This document shows, piece after piece, positions 10,931 through 22,804 of a stretch of DNA of 64,000 nucleotides (the first letter of the stretch is position 1; every line of letters starts with the position of its first letter). The position numbers and the translations under genes were made by a program. The DNA is taken from contig VCJN01002690.1 in the NCBI GenBank assembly GCA_006384855.1, positions 87,501 through 151,500 on the forward strand. The letters are read 5' to 3'. The stretch is from Tetraselmis striata. Taxonomy: Eukaryota > Chlorophyta > Chlorodendrophyceae > Chlorodendrales > Chlorodendraceae. A model generated the notes under the pieces. That model worked only from the letters and a program-made list of their open reading frames with translations. It had not been told where the DNA came from and did no database searches.

Positions 10931-13900
10931 CATGTCGCCATCGCGCGTTCGACCCACAGCCCCCGATTGCAAAGCACGAGCGACGCACCCCCTTGCCTTG
11001 CTGCCGACGAGTCGCAGCCGGCCTCAAATGAAGCGACGCCAGTCGCCACGGTGGGCGGCCTTGCTTCGATGTAAGGCTATGCTAGGCTGTTTTAGTTTTC
11101 GACTGGCTAATTATGTCGCCATCGCACGTTCCACCCACAGCCCCCGATCGAGTGCAAAACGTGGCACAAGCGACGCACCCCCTTCGCCTTGCTGCCGACG
11201 AGTCGCCGCCGGCTCGCATGCGCCACCAGTCGCAAGGGTGGGCGGCTTTGCTGCGATGTAAGGTTAAGCTAGGCTTTTGCAGTTTCCGGCTTGCTAATTA
11301 TTATGCCGCCATCGCACATTCCACCGATAGCCCCCGAGTCCCAAACCTTGCACGAGCGACGCATCCCCTCGCCCGATGCTGACGAGTCGCAGCCGGCTTC
11401 AACCGGGGCGACGCACGTCGCCAAGGCGGGCGGCCTTGCTGCGACATAATGATGTTATCCACCTTTGCATTTTTATGGCTTGCTAAATATGTCGCCATCG
11501 CGCGTTCGACCCCCCCCCCCCCCCCCCCCGACTGCTAGCTGCACGAGCGACGCACCCCCTCGCCTTGCTGTCGGCGAGTCGCAACCGGCCTCAAAAGAAG
11601 CGACGCCAGTCTCAAGGTGGGCGGCCTTGCTGCGATGTAAGGCTATGCTGGGTTTTTTATTAGTTTCCGACTTGCTGATTATGTAGACGCCATCGCACAT
11701 TCGACCCATACCTCCCGACTGCAAAATCTGGCACGAGCGACGCACCCGCTGCCCCCGCTGCAAAAGGCTCGAACGACCCTCACAGTTTGCTCACAGTTGC
11801 GGCAATCCTTTGGTGACGCCTGTGCAGGCCGGGAGAAGCAAAAAGGGGGAAAAGGCAAGGGCAAACGCTGGCAGGGTGGTGCTGGCTCCCAGCGCGGCCG
11901 TGAGGAGCGATCCCGCCGCCGATTATTGCCACTCCCGTCACTTCCTCTTCACCCACCTCCCCCGGAGCACCGCACAAGTCCGTCCCATCCGCTGCAGTCA
12001 AGCCGCCGCGGTCCTGGTCCATCGTTCCCCAGGACGTGAGGAAGAGGGCGGAGCGCAGGATCGCCAGCTCTACTATGGGGTGGGCACCGCTGAAGTTGTG
12101 CCGGGCGCAGCGGAGCCTGAGACCCTAGTGATGTATGCAAAAGTGCCCGCCATAGATAAAGGTGGCTGCACTGCCGGCACCTTCTGGGCTCGTCGCAGTT
12201 GCAAGAAACCCCATTGTCGCCCGCAGAAACGCACTTCAGTCGACAACAAACTATGTGGACGGCTTGCAAGAAGCGACAAGGTTGGGGCAGCAATCCTCGC
12301 CTACTGTTGGTATACGCGACAATGCGCGCCTGGGTGACCTGGTACTCGGAGTGGCAGTCGTGTTGTATGGCAGTCGTGTTGACGCACCCCCTCGCGTGCC
12401 TGCTGCCGAGCCGCAGCCGGCCTCGACAAGGGCGACGCGAGTCGTCAAGGTGGGTTGGCCCCGTTGCACGTGTTGCCATTGCGCACCTATTACTTTTACG
12501 GCTCGCTAATAGAGTCGAAATCGCACGTTGGCCCCGCATACCCCGAGCGCAGAGGCTTGCCCGAGCGACGCACCCCCTCGAAGCGCTGCTCCCGAGTCGC
12601 AGCCGGCCTCGACAGGGGCGCCTCATGTCGCCAAGGTGGGTTGGACCCGCTGCACCTTTGTTGCCGTTGCGCACTCGTTACTTTTACGGCATGCTAATTG
12701 AGTCGCCATCGCACGTTGGCCCCCGCAGACCCCAAGCGCAAAAGCTGGCCCGAGCGACGAACCCCCTCGCGGCGCTGCTCCTAACCCGCATGCCAAACGC
12801 TCTCGTCGCGTGGCGGCCCTGGCCATTGGACCTAGCTGGGCCGATACGCAGTAAGTGGCGGGTCAGGGGCAGGGCCCGCCAGCGGCAGACATGTCGCCGA
12901 GTTTGGCGGCTGCCGCTGGCGATGCGGCCGAGGGCTTGCCTACGCCTAGCGATAGCCACGCGGGGGAGAGCGGCGGGCAGGGAGCCGGCGCGTCGGCAGC
13001 CACACTCTCTGGACTGGCGCTAGCATTAGGCGGTGGTGAGGGCGTGCCGGATGCCAGCGGCTCGGAGGCTAAAGGCGCGACAACCACCATGCCCATTGTA
13101 AGAGATGCGGAAAAGGCGGGATGGAAGGCAGGGTGGAGAGGGGGGGGGGGGGGGGGGGTTGGCCGTGCTGCGATATAATGTTGTGGTGCACCTTTGTATT
13201 TTTATACGGCTTGCTAATTATGTCGCCATTACACGTTCGACTGACAGCCCCCGACTCCAAAAACTAGCACGAGCAACGCACTCCCTGCCCCCGCTGCCGA
13301 CGAGTTGCAGCCGGCCTTAATAGAAGCAACGCCAGTCGCCAAGGTGGGCGGCCTTGCTGCGATGTAAGGTTATCCTGGGCTTCTGTTGTTTTCGGCTTGC
13401 TAATCATGTCGCCGTCGCACGTTCGACCCAACAGCCCCCAATTGCAAAAACTGGCACGAGCGACGCACCCCCTTGCCTTGTTGCCGACGAGTCGCAGCCG
13501 GCCTCAAATGAAGCGACGCAAGTCGCCAAGGTGGACGGCCTTGCTGTGATGTAAGGCTATGGGTTATAGGCTCATGTAGTTTCCGGCTTGCTAATTATTA
13601 TGCCGCCATCGCACGTTCCACCCACAGCCCCCGAGCGACGCACCCCCTCGCCTTGCTGCCGACGAGTCGCAGCCGGCTCGCAAGAGGCGCCGGGAGTCGC
13701 CAAGGTGGGTGACCTTACTGCGATGATGTAAGGCTATGCTAGGTTGTTTCGTTAGTTTCCGACTTGCTAATTATGTCGCCATCGCACGTTCGTCCGACAG
13801 CCCCCGAGTGCAAAAGCTGGCACGAGCGACGCACCACCTCGCCTTGCTACCGACGAGTCGCAGCCGGCTTGCAAGAGGCGCCGCGAGTCGCCAAGGTGGG

Positions 13901-15735
13901 CGGCCTTTCTGCGAGGTAAGGCTATGCTGGGCTGTTTCAGTTTTCGGCTTGCTAATGATAATGTCGCCATCGCACATTCGACCCACAGCCCCCGAGTGCA
14001 AAAGCTGGCACAAGCGACGCATCTCCTCGCCCCCGCCAACGAGTCGCAGCCGCCCTCAAAAGAAGCGACGCCAGTCGCCAAGGTGGTCGGCCTTGCTGCG
14101 ACATAATGTTGTTGTCCACCTTTGCATTTTTATGGCTTGCTAATTATGTCGCCATCGCACGTTCGACCCAACAGCCCCCGAGCGACGCACCCCCTGGCCT
14201 TGCTGCCGACGAGTCGCAGCCGGCCTCAAAAGAAGCGACGCCAGTCGCCAAGGTGGACGGCCTTGCTGTGATGTGAGGCTATGGGATATAGGCTCATGTA
14301 GTTTCCGGCTTGCTAATTTTGTCGCCATCGCACGTTCCACCCACAGCCCCCGAGCGACGCACCCCCTCGCCTTGCTGCCGACGAGTCGCAGCCGGCTCGC
14401 AAGAGGCGCCGGGAGTCGCCAAGGTGGGTGACCTTACTGCGATGATGTAAGGCTATGCTAGGTTGTTTTAGTTAGTTTCCGACTTGCTAATTATGTCGCC
14501 ATCGCACGTTCGTCCGACAGCCCCCGAGTGCAAAAGCTGGCACGAGCGACGCACCACCTCGCCTTGCTACCGACGAGTCGCAGCCGGCTTGCAAGAGGCG
14601 CCGCGAGTCGCCAAGGTGGGCGGCCTTTCTGCGAGGTAAGGCTATGCTGGGCTGTTTCAGTTTTCGGCTTGCTAATGATAATGTCGCCATCGCACATTCG
14701 ACCCACAGCCCCCGAGTGCAAAAGCTGGCACAAGCGACGCATCTCCTCGCCCCCGCCAACGAGTCGCAGCCGCCCTCAAAAGAAGCGACGCACGTCGCCA
14801 AGGTGGTCGGCCTTGCTGCGACATAATGTTGTTGTCCACCTTTGCATTTTTATGGCTTGCTACTTATGTCGCCATCGCACGTTCGACCCAACAGCCCCCG
14901 AGCGACGCACCCCCTCGCCTTGCTGCCGACGAGTCGCAGCCGGCCTCAAAAGAAGCGACGCCAGTCGCCAAGGTGGACGGCCTTGCTGTGATGTGAGGCT
15001 ATGTGATATAGGCTCCTGTAGTTTCCGGCTTGCTAATTTTGTCGCCATCGCACGTTCCACCCACAGCCCCCGAGCGACGCACCCCCTCGCCTTGCTGCCG
15101 ACGAGTCGCAGCCGGCTCGCAAGAGGCGCCGGGAGTCGCCAAGGTGGGTGACCTTACTGCGATGCTGTAAGGCTATGCTAGGTTGTTTTAGTTAGTTTCC
15201 GACTTGCTAATTATGTCGCCATCGCACGTTCGTCCGACAGCCCCCGAGTGCAAAAGCTGGCACGAGCGACGCACCACCTCGCCTTGCTACCGACGAGTCG
15301 CAGCCGGCTTGCAAGAGGCGCCGCGAGTCGCCAAGGTGGGCGGCCTTTCTGCGAGGTAAGGCTATGCTGGGCTGTTTCAGTTTTCGGCTTGCTAATGATA
15401 ATGTCGCCATCGCACATTCGACCCACAGCCCCCGAGTGCAAAAGCTGGCACAAGCGACGCATCTCCTCGCCCCCGCCAACGAGTCGCAGCCGCCCTCAAA
15501 AGAAGCGACACACGTCGCCAAGGTGGTCGGCCTTGCTGCGACATAATGGTGTTGTCCACCTTTGCATTTTTATGGCTTGCTACTTATGTCGCCATCGCGC
15601 GTTCAACCTACCCACATCCCCCCGACTGCTAGCTGCACGAGCGACGTACCCCCTCGCCTTGCTGCCGCATAGTCGCAACCGGCCTCAAAAGAAGCGACGC
15701 CAGTCGCAAGGTGGGCGGCCTTGCTGCAATGTATC
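10690..15735 (+). repeat. Satellite array of ~170-190-bp units with a 720-bp higher-order period
   Basis: Units share GCTTGCTAATTATGTCGCCA, CGACGCACCCCCTCGCCTTG, CGACGAGTCGCAGCCGGC and CAGTCGCCAAGGTGGGCGGC. Between 13.74 and 15.74 kb the units form larger blocks that repeat almost exactly every 720 bp (for example the TTAGTTTCCGACTTGCTAAT segment near 13752, 14472 and 15192). Around 11.8-12.4 kb the array is interrupted by unrelated sequence. Long open frames on both strands simply reflect stop-poor repeat units. Confidence 0.9.
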
Positions 15736-16375
15736 CGTTGGTTCAACCGCAGGTGACTGCTACCTGCACGCGGAAATTGTTTGAGGAGGGGCAGCATACC
15801 TTTGTAGCCGCCGAGGCATACAAGAACCGCCAATTAGTAGAGAGGCCTGAGATTACCGACTTGACCGCTTTGTAGTCGGCATATTCAGTGTGGCCGTCTT
15901 CGGCAGGAAGCCAGTGACCGATATGGTGTGGTTGTACCTCAGCCCCAGCTGGGGTGGGCCGTGTGGCCCCTGCAACTGCCGTGTCGGAACGCTTAGCGCT
16001 GCCTTGCATACCGGGGCTGCCTGCGGCACCCTCTTCAGACGCCACTACTTCGGCCAAAGACGCAGGGGGGCGCTGGCCACCCCCCCTTAACGACTCTTCC
16101 AAGGTCGCAACATCACGCAAGGCTGCCCCACGCGAGGAGACGGGCATACCCGACGGCAGACCCGATACAACTTGTTGCCATCTCGAGAACTTCCCTACTC
16201 AACATTCCCTCATGATCTTGAATGAGTTCCCGCACCTCCCCAAGTGCAGCGCGAAGTTCGTGTATAGCCCGCAATGGGGAACCCATACTGACCCCGCAGC
16301 CCTACTTCCTACTTGTTTCAGCGAGAACTGTTAGACAGGTGTGGGAGGCGGAGAACTGCCTCGACTTCGCGGCAA

Positions 16376-16402
16376 CCTACCTACCTACCTACCTACCTAC
16401 CT
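16376..16402. repeat. (CTAC)n microsatellite
   Basis: About six to seven uninterrupted CTAC units beside the right end of the satellite-bearing element. Confidence 0.9.
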
Positions 16403-16506
16403 TCGGAGAACCTGCCTCGACCCGCCGCCTTTGCCTCGTTCCGCCGCCACCAAGTGATCATGTACTTTGTGCCAGTACACGCGAACCCTAAAAACCTGCA
16501 CAGGGT

Positions 16507-16587
16507 TTAGAGCTAGTAAATTGTCCCATTTTCAGTGAGTCATAAGTGAAGTATAGTGGCCTCTACCGTTTACGCTATAATCTTGTC
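16507..16587 (-). repeat. 72-bp subterminal inverted repeat, right copy
   Basis: Reverse complement of 9709-9780. The word TGTCCCATT recurs just outside it, so the repeat may be a worn longer inverted end. Confidence 0.85.
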
Positions 16588-16779
16588 CCATTCCCTTTTT
16601 AAAGGGCGCCCACCAATGGTCGTGTTGTCGCGCGGGTGGGTATAAAGCGCACAATAGGCGTTTTCCCGAACTATTCCCGCTGTAGTTAGCATGTATGCAC
16701 ATGCAGCCGGCGTTATCCTCGCCCATGCATGCGCTTTGCGATCGAAAATGCGAAACCCGGACTTATGAGGAGGGGTGTA

Positions 16780-17900
16780 ATTCTTTCGCGTACTCGGTCA
16801 CCCAATTTTAATGTCTTCCAGCGGAAAATCATAATCGTCGTCGAGGACCAATAGCACTGAATAGAAAATCATCTGCGGCTGCTACCACCGAGAGAGCGAT
16901 CGGTAGAGTTTGAGGCTTTGAGTAGGAAATCGTCGAGGTACGCCCCTAGTAAGCCCAATTTCGAATTAGTCAGCCTCCGAACTACCCGGTGGACAATATG
17001 TGAGCCTGTCGGCGAGAAATATACATATATATTTCGAAAAGACACTCGCGCCCACAGCCATTGCACGGCTGGTGAAGACTCTACTACTCCCATCATAGCG
17101 AACCAATATCGAAAAGATTCACCGGCCACCGGCTGTTTAAACCCCAGCATGTAGTCGGCGTCGTCGACTTAAACGGGCCAACAGTATAATGCGTCCGTGA
17201 GGTCGAACTTCGCAAACGAATCGAAATGTTGAATGCCCAGGAGTACATCGGAGAGAAGGTCTAGCTTGCACGCATCCGTTGCGATATTCGGGTTCACTTC
17301 AGACCGAAGGAAATCGAGTACGTTTCGTACTAAGTACGGGTAATGTTAGATGACGATGCATGCGCTGACCGTCCAGGGCACGTACTTCAACATGCCTTCG
17401 ACATACCCCTGAACGTGTTGGCGTTCCACGTTGGCCCTGGCTGCCGGTCCCTCTTCCCGGTACGATCGGTAGTTCTTCTGCACCGGAGTTTCGGGGGCCG
17501 GTCTGTGCACTGCTGCTGATGAAAATAGTACCCGTATTGCAACGCCTCCTTCGTTTCAGTTCCGCGGGAACGTGTTTCTACGCTCGTAAAGCCGCCTCAT
17601 ATCGACTCCACGTCCCAGCTTGGTGAATGTCGTATACGCGGTGTCAAATCGTCCCGGCTGTACGTCAAACCGAGCTGCCCACTCAAGCGGTGTTCGCGGC
17701 GATACGTTTTAACGTGAGCCGGGCCGGCATGTCCGAACCTCGAGCTCCCAGCTCGACATAATGCCTATGGCGGGTATCGGTACCCGTCTTAAAGCTCCGT
17801 CGGCAAAAAAATGCGTTGCGAATGAGCTATTATACGTCATGTCCGTCGTCATGCGACATACAAGGGTACGGTGTGTTGTCATCGTTTTTACACGGCGTGC
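16780..17900 (-). mobile_element. DIRS-like retroelement fossil, copy A, reverse transcriptase portion
   Basis: Minus-strand reverse transcriptase remnants are recognisable by the first catalytic block (KFDLTDA type) and the YLDDFLLK block, and they match copy B at 33-33.5 kb. The element is broken with several breaks. It is the 5' part of the fossil whose 3' part lies at 7640-8520. The TA-flanked insertion is therefore younger than this retroelement. Confidence 0.7.
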
Positions 17901-18019
17901 CCAAGTGTCCTCGCTAGTTGAACAGCAACCAATTGCAGGTAAACCGGGCCTAGGGTAAGCCCCGGCGGAAGGCGACTGTCGCTTGCCCGCTCATCGCACC
18001 TCCCTGCCGCTTGTGTGGT

Positions 18020-19045
18020 CATCGCCATATGGTGATGAGGTATAACGATGCCGCTTCTCCGCGTCGAAGCAGTGGGCCATGGCTGCCGCCATCAAAGCCG
18101 AATGACACATGGGGGATCGTCGGGGAACTCCCCCTCCCCGCCCCCCGGCCATTTATTCGGCGACGCCTTCAGATAGCCCGGCGGAGGGGTCGAGTCTTAA
18201 GGCGAACAGAACGTGAGTGCTTGAGCCAGCAGTGCAGGCACGGGATGGTGATGGTACGTTCGCAAGATGCTTGCGTACATTGTGCTCGGCTGCTAAAAAT
18301 ACCAACGTGCTGGTTGCCGTGGTCATCCGAAGATAGCATTGGCGATCATTCTCATGGGCAGCCGAACAAAACTCAAGGCCTGCGGGGAGGATGTGGCGGA
18401 CCCCCCCCCCCCCCCCCCCCCCCCCGCTGCAACTCAGTCGCACCCGCTCCACCGCCACTGCCCTGGCCGTCACCGCCCCCCGGCGGCACGGCCGGCGCGA
18501 CCGACTCGAGGCACAGCCCGTTGATGTTACGACGTGCAAACGGGTTGAGCTTCTCTTGGAGACCGTCGTGAAAATGCGGCGCCTCGTGTGGATTCAACAT
18601 ATGCAATTGATCCATCACGACGTGCTGAATAGATGGCCCTCGGGCTCGAAACTGGCGTTGGTCTGCTGGAACACTCTTGACCGTGCATGCTGCACAAATT
18701 ACGATAGATCATGTCCCACGATAGCTCCTGGCCTGGGAATGATCTGCCTTCCTCCACAGCCAAGTTGCCCCCGTAAAGTAGATGCAGCCGCGCCATAACT
18801 CGTGCCTTTCCCTCGCTCGCGACGGCGCGCGCCGAGCAGTTGGGTCGTGGCATCGAACCACGCAGCGTCACGCACGCTGAGAAGCCGGGTGTGGTAGTTT
18901 GTGAGCATGCTGCGCCAATATGCTGCGAAGTGGTCATAACGGTGACTAGGCCCGCGCACGCTGTGAAAGCCCATAAGATCCATGAAGGAGACGGATGACC
19001 GCGAGTGCTGAGCGCGCCTACTTAGCTGACTGCGCCACCCCACGG
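18020..19045 (-). other. Possible upstream coding region of copy A
   Basis: Minus-strand open segments look protein-like (for example SVSFMDLMGFHSV, then DQLHMLNPHEAPHFHDGL and NPFARRNINGLCLE), separated by a poly-C at 18402-18425. Their position 5' of the reverse transcriptase fossil on the same strand suggests an ORF1/gag-like region, but no motif proves it. They could also be an unrelated decayed gene. Confidence 0.3.
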
Positions 19046-19049
19046 CACA

Positions 19050-20293
19050 TTATATATATACGCACAAGCATGCGCACCGCCCATATTAAAATCGAAATAG
19101 GCACTGCTTAGTTCAATATGTGAAAATGTAGCGCTATTTATTTCAGCACTTGACGCCGCAAACCCCCCTTCCCCCATCACCATCAAAAGCCGCATATAAA
19201 CCATCAATATAACAAATACTCTTAATATTGCACCTTGTAAAATCGTTTGAAAAGGCAACTCCAGCAGAAAACGTACATGTTGACGTTAGTTGCATTGTTT
19301 GACGGCCAGATATAAACGCTTTGCAGTATTATTACATTGCAATACGACAACGAGCACATGCCTTGGTCTCAAACACATGCGCCGTACATACATCCAGTCC
19401 ATCATATTTGAATACATACACCTATATACACCTATACTACCATATATACAAATATACAGAAATATACAGAAATATACATATACAAACCTATTTACGCCTA
19501 AATATATCCACCTATACTACGACGAACGGGTCGAGCGCGCGCACATATACGAGGTGCGGCCACCTGACATACGGTGGCTGCGCTACTGCAACCGCAGCAG
19601 CCAAGATGTTGTACACCCCGCCCATGCGTCCGCGCCCGGCGTTTATGTTAATTTTACCAGTTTCGTGCCCATAATGAATGCCATAGCCGATATTTCGAGT
19701 TTGATAAGAGGAAGTAACAACTACGGCCACCTTCTCGCTCGGCAGGGCGGAGGGGGCTTTGAATGATGCACCGTGCAAAGCCCTGTAGTGGCAACAAATA
19801 AGCACCACGCTTGGGCGGCGTCAAGGCAAGTGTACGCGCAAGCGAAATAATTTACATGTTGTGCAATAGTAATAAACCACAGCACAACATAGCCCCACGA
19901 ACCACCCACACGCACACACTCAGACACACGCAATACCCGCTTATTATTTGGTTATTATTATATCACTCTAAATTATGTTTACGTATATATCTAGCTCTCT
20001 ACATATAGATATGTATCAATATATTTATATATGTATATATATGTATATATTGATGTTTGTATATTGTATATTATGTAGTGCAGTAGCATACAGTAGCAGC
20101 AAGTATACCCTATATATCGTAGTGGGACTACATACTGCAAGTTACTTGATGTACTATATCATTAACTACGGCAACATGTAACATCATATCAGTATCTGCT
20201 ATATAACTGCAACCTGATGATGGATCATTAGAGCAGCCCATGCCGCAACATTCATCGCCCCACGGCTTGTCAATAATATTTACTTTTTGTTCT

Positions 20294-20334
<41 letters not shown>

Positions 20335-20990
20335 CATATGTGTATGTACATACACATGATATATATCATATGTGTCTGTGAATGCTGTAGTAGCAAAGTG
20401 GCTAGCACTATATATCTAGTCGTGATGCACGCCGCAGCTGAGCATATGAATAATATCAATACACGAGGCGCTTCAGTTCCACTACTACTCTAAATCGTCC
20501 TAGATGTAATACAGTTATCCACGATACATAATATGGACATACATTAACATAAATATACATGCATACATTGTATATAATATGATATGCTCTGGTGGGTATA
20601 TGACCATATAACAGTGTCATGTATAAGTAGATCAAAACAGCAGTAAGGCGGATGATCATCCATATTCAGCTGCATGAAGCTCCCCCCCCCCCCCCCCCCC
20701 CCGCCCCCCCCTAAATGAAGAACGGGTTGCAATGACACTTTGATGCGTAAGACAGAGGCGCGTGCATTGTCAGGGGTGTCCAGGTCTATGCTTCATATTT
20801 GGGAGGAATTCCCATGAAAGAGAGCAAGCAGACAAATGTCTGCCTAGCTTTGGTCTCCATCACATGCTCTCAGCGCGGGCGCTACACTGTGCGGGCTTTG
20901 AATAGCACAGGTTTCCAGTAAGTGCCCAGTCACTACTTGTTGCCGTTCCAACATTGTTACCAGTCAGATCAATAGTTCCAGGATAAAGCC
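19050..20990. other. AT-rich gene-free stretch with microsatellites
   Basis: The region is much more AT-rich than the rest of the window. It contains TATA/ATAC runs at 19430-19510 and 19980-20060, a (CA)n(TA)n tract at about 20293-20333, and a poly-C at about 20682-20702. I see no gene. It could be an intergenic spacer or a matrix-attachment or replication-type region; nothing here decides. Confidence 0.6.
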
Positions 20991-21265
20991 GGATGATAGG
21001 CTTATTTGGTGGCTTTCATCTCCCCAATACCGATGCCCTGCGCCATGGGGAGACCATGCCCCATTCTACAACTTGTCGGGTACATGGTGTCAAGGGTTTG
21101 CTGGCAACTGCCCCGCTGATGGATCATAGTTGGACAAAATGGACGGCGATTCCCAGGATTCTCCCATCATCCAACATCCCGGAGTATCCAGCCAGACAAC
21201 AGAGAGTGGCAGGCCCGGCCGCACATGCAACCCAGTCTGCGCCACGGTCGCTTCTCAGCAGCTCC

Positions 21266-22296
21266 CTACTTGGGCTGCACCCGCATCCCAGAGTTGAACC
21301 CTTTGTATGTCTTAACGCTCTCGCAGTGCAGGCTGTCGCGCGTGTCCACGCCCGTGACCGGGTTGGTGCCGCTCGCGGTGGCGCACAAGCCCTGCAGCTC
21401 GTAGTTGTCGATGAGCGCGTCGGTGAAGTCGGCGTCCGTGACATCCATCTCCCCCATGTCGGCACGGATGAAGTTGGCACTCTCAAAGATGGAGCCGCGC
21501 ACGTCCGCGCCGCGCAGGAGAGCGTAGTCGAAGAATGCGCCGGTTGCATCTACCCCCCGAAGATTGGCCTGCTTGCGCACCGAGACAACTCAATCGCAGC
21601 AGGGATGTGGTAAGGTGCTTGGGGGGGTTCGAGAGGGGGGGGGGGGGGGGGGGTATGCAAACGGTCCCATCCCCCCCAGGCTACCCCCATCCATCCGAAA
21701 ATACAGTCCGAGCCTGTCAAGACTATGAGACCCACCACATGCAACACATGCGAGCGTGTTCAATACTCCCAGCGTTGAAGACATCCCTCGTGGGATTTGG
21801 TGGGGTTGGGGGTGGGGGGGGGGGGGGGGGGGGGGGGGGGGTCCTGTGAGAGGGGACGTAGTGCGCATCGTTCATTAATACTGCGCACCTTGTAGAGGAT
21901 GGCTCGGCTGAAGATTCCCCCGCGCAGATCAGAACCGTGGAAGTCAGCCTCTTTCAGACCAGTCTCCGCAAACAGCGCCTCCGTGAGATCCTGCCGCGAG
22001 TAGTCGGCGCCATCGCGGTCGGCCTGGCTCTCCTGGATTATTAGGCTCGTGCGCGGCTTGAGCTCCAGGCCCAGAGGTGACGCCTCGCGCCACGGCTCGT
22101 CGTTGAGCGCAGCGGCCTGCGGTGGAGACAGCGACGCCGCTGCGGATAGCAGTGCTGCGGCGCCCCCTAGGCGGAGCGCCTCCCCGAAGCGCGCGGGGGC
22201 GATCTGGCGAAGCGGCGGTGCCGGTACAGCGGGCCCCGCTCGGATTGGCGCCGCCGACGTCGAAGCTGCCGCGGGCGCGGCGAGCACGGAGCGCAT
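21266..22296 (-). CDS. Thylakoid lumen pentapeptide-repeat protein (TL17.4-like)
   Basis: Two exons, 22296-21889 and 21568-21266 (minus), joined in phase 0, give 236 aa. The first ~65 residues look like a bipartite transit peptide: an Ala/Pro/Arg-rich plastid signal, then a hydrophobic stretch (LRLGGAAALLSAAASLSPPQ) ending near AAA. The body is pentapeptide repeats of the A(D/N)LxG kind (ADFHGSDLRGGIF; ANLRGVDATGAFFDYALLRG; GADVRGSIFESANFIRADMG), expected to form a right-handed quadrilateral beta helix. The C-terminus LCATASGTNPVTGVDTRDSL matches the end typical of plant TL17.4-family lumenal proteins. The 320-bp intron carries two sense poly-C tracts (21637 and 21815-21841). The biochemical role of the family is not established. 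Confidence 0.88.
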
Positions 22297-22804
22297 GTCG
22301 GACGAAAACGTGAACAGCTGCTCGGGGTGGACGATATCAGCTGCCGGGTGATTGCCTTCTCGTGCGTGCGTGCGGAGCGGGGACAGTTTCGTCTGCGATA
22401 GAAGAGCAGCACATCAGCAGCCGTGCCTGCCTGGGTCCGCCGACCCTTTCCGTCTGCTGGCTGTGCGGACCCGTGCGCTGCGTCGCCAGGTCACCAACGG
22501 GATTTCGACGATGGACGCATTCATACCGATGATCGAATCTATAAATATCAAATGCACCTGAATTATGCGACGTGGCGCTCTTCAATGTCATTGTATCGCC
22601 AGGTTGGCGGGCTCCCGTGCGACGTACCGAACTCATCCGGGGCCCACCTCGGTCATCGGAAGCGTAGTGGGCTACAGGCTAGTGCCTTCTCTATTCCTCA
22701 CATCCATCCCGGATGTCACTCCAGCCTCTGCCCTGACCTCCGCACGATAGATCGCATCCAGACGCTACGAGCACACATTAGGCGCGCATTCTTGCCCAAC
22801 CAGC
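22297..22804. promoter_or_regulatory. Divergent intergenic region between lumenal protein and FKBP-MsrB genes
   Basis: 508 bp separate the two start codons, which point away from each other, so both promoters and both 5' UTRs must lie here or overlap it. I see no convincing TATA box. Shared regulation is only an inference from the arrangement. Confidence 0.45.

Larger units (their letters stand above)
8523..16777. mobile_element. 8.26-kb TA-flanked DNA element with satellite cargo
   Basis: The ends are inverted: CACCCCTGCCCATAAGT at 8523 and ACTTATGAGGAGGGGTG ending at 16777, matching at 15 of 17 positions, with a further GGG a few bases inward. TA lies immediately outside each end (8521-8522, 16778-16779). 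The flanking DNA on each side aligns end to end with adjacent parts of copy B near 33.09 kb, so the empty site can be inferred. No transposase was recognised inside, which suggests a non-autonomous element. TA duplication is the habit of Tc1/mariner-like elements among others; the family is not assigned. Confidence 0.75.

Noticed and set aside
12199-15151. Long open frames across the satellite array on both strands (up to 274 codons)
   Set aside because: Units are stop-poor in several frames, and the translations merely repeat Arg/Pro/Ser-rich motifs in step with the units.
10690-15735. CRISPR-like array
   Set aside because: The repeat is ~170-190 bp with no short repeat/unique spacer structure, and the sequence is nuclear eukaryotic DNA; it is a satellite.
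21535-21868. Poly-Gly or poly-Pro proteins predicted across G/C homopolymers here and elsewhere
   Set aside because: The runs lie in introns or intergenic DNA; such frames are translations of the tracts.
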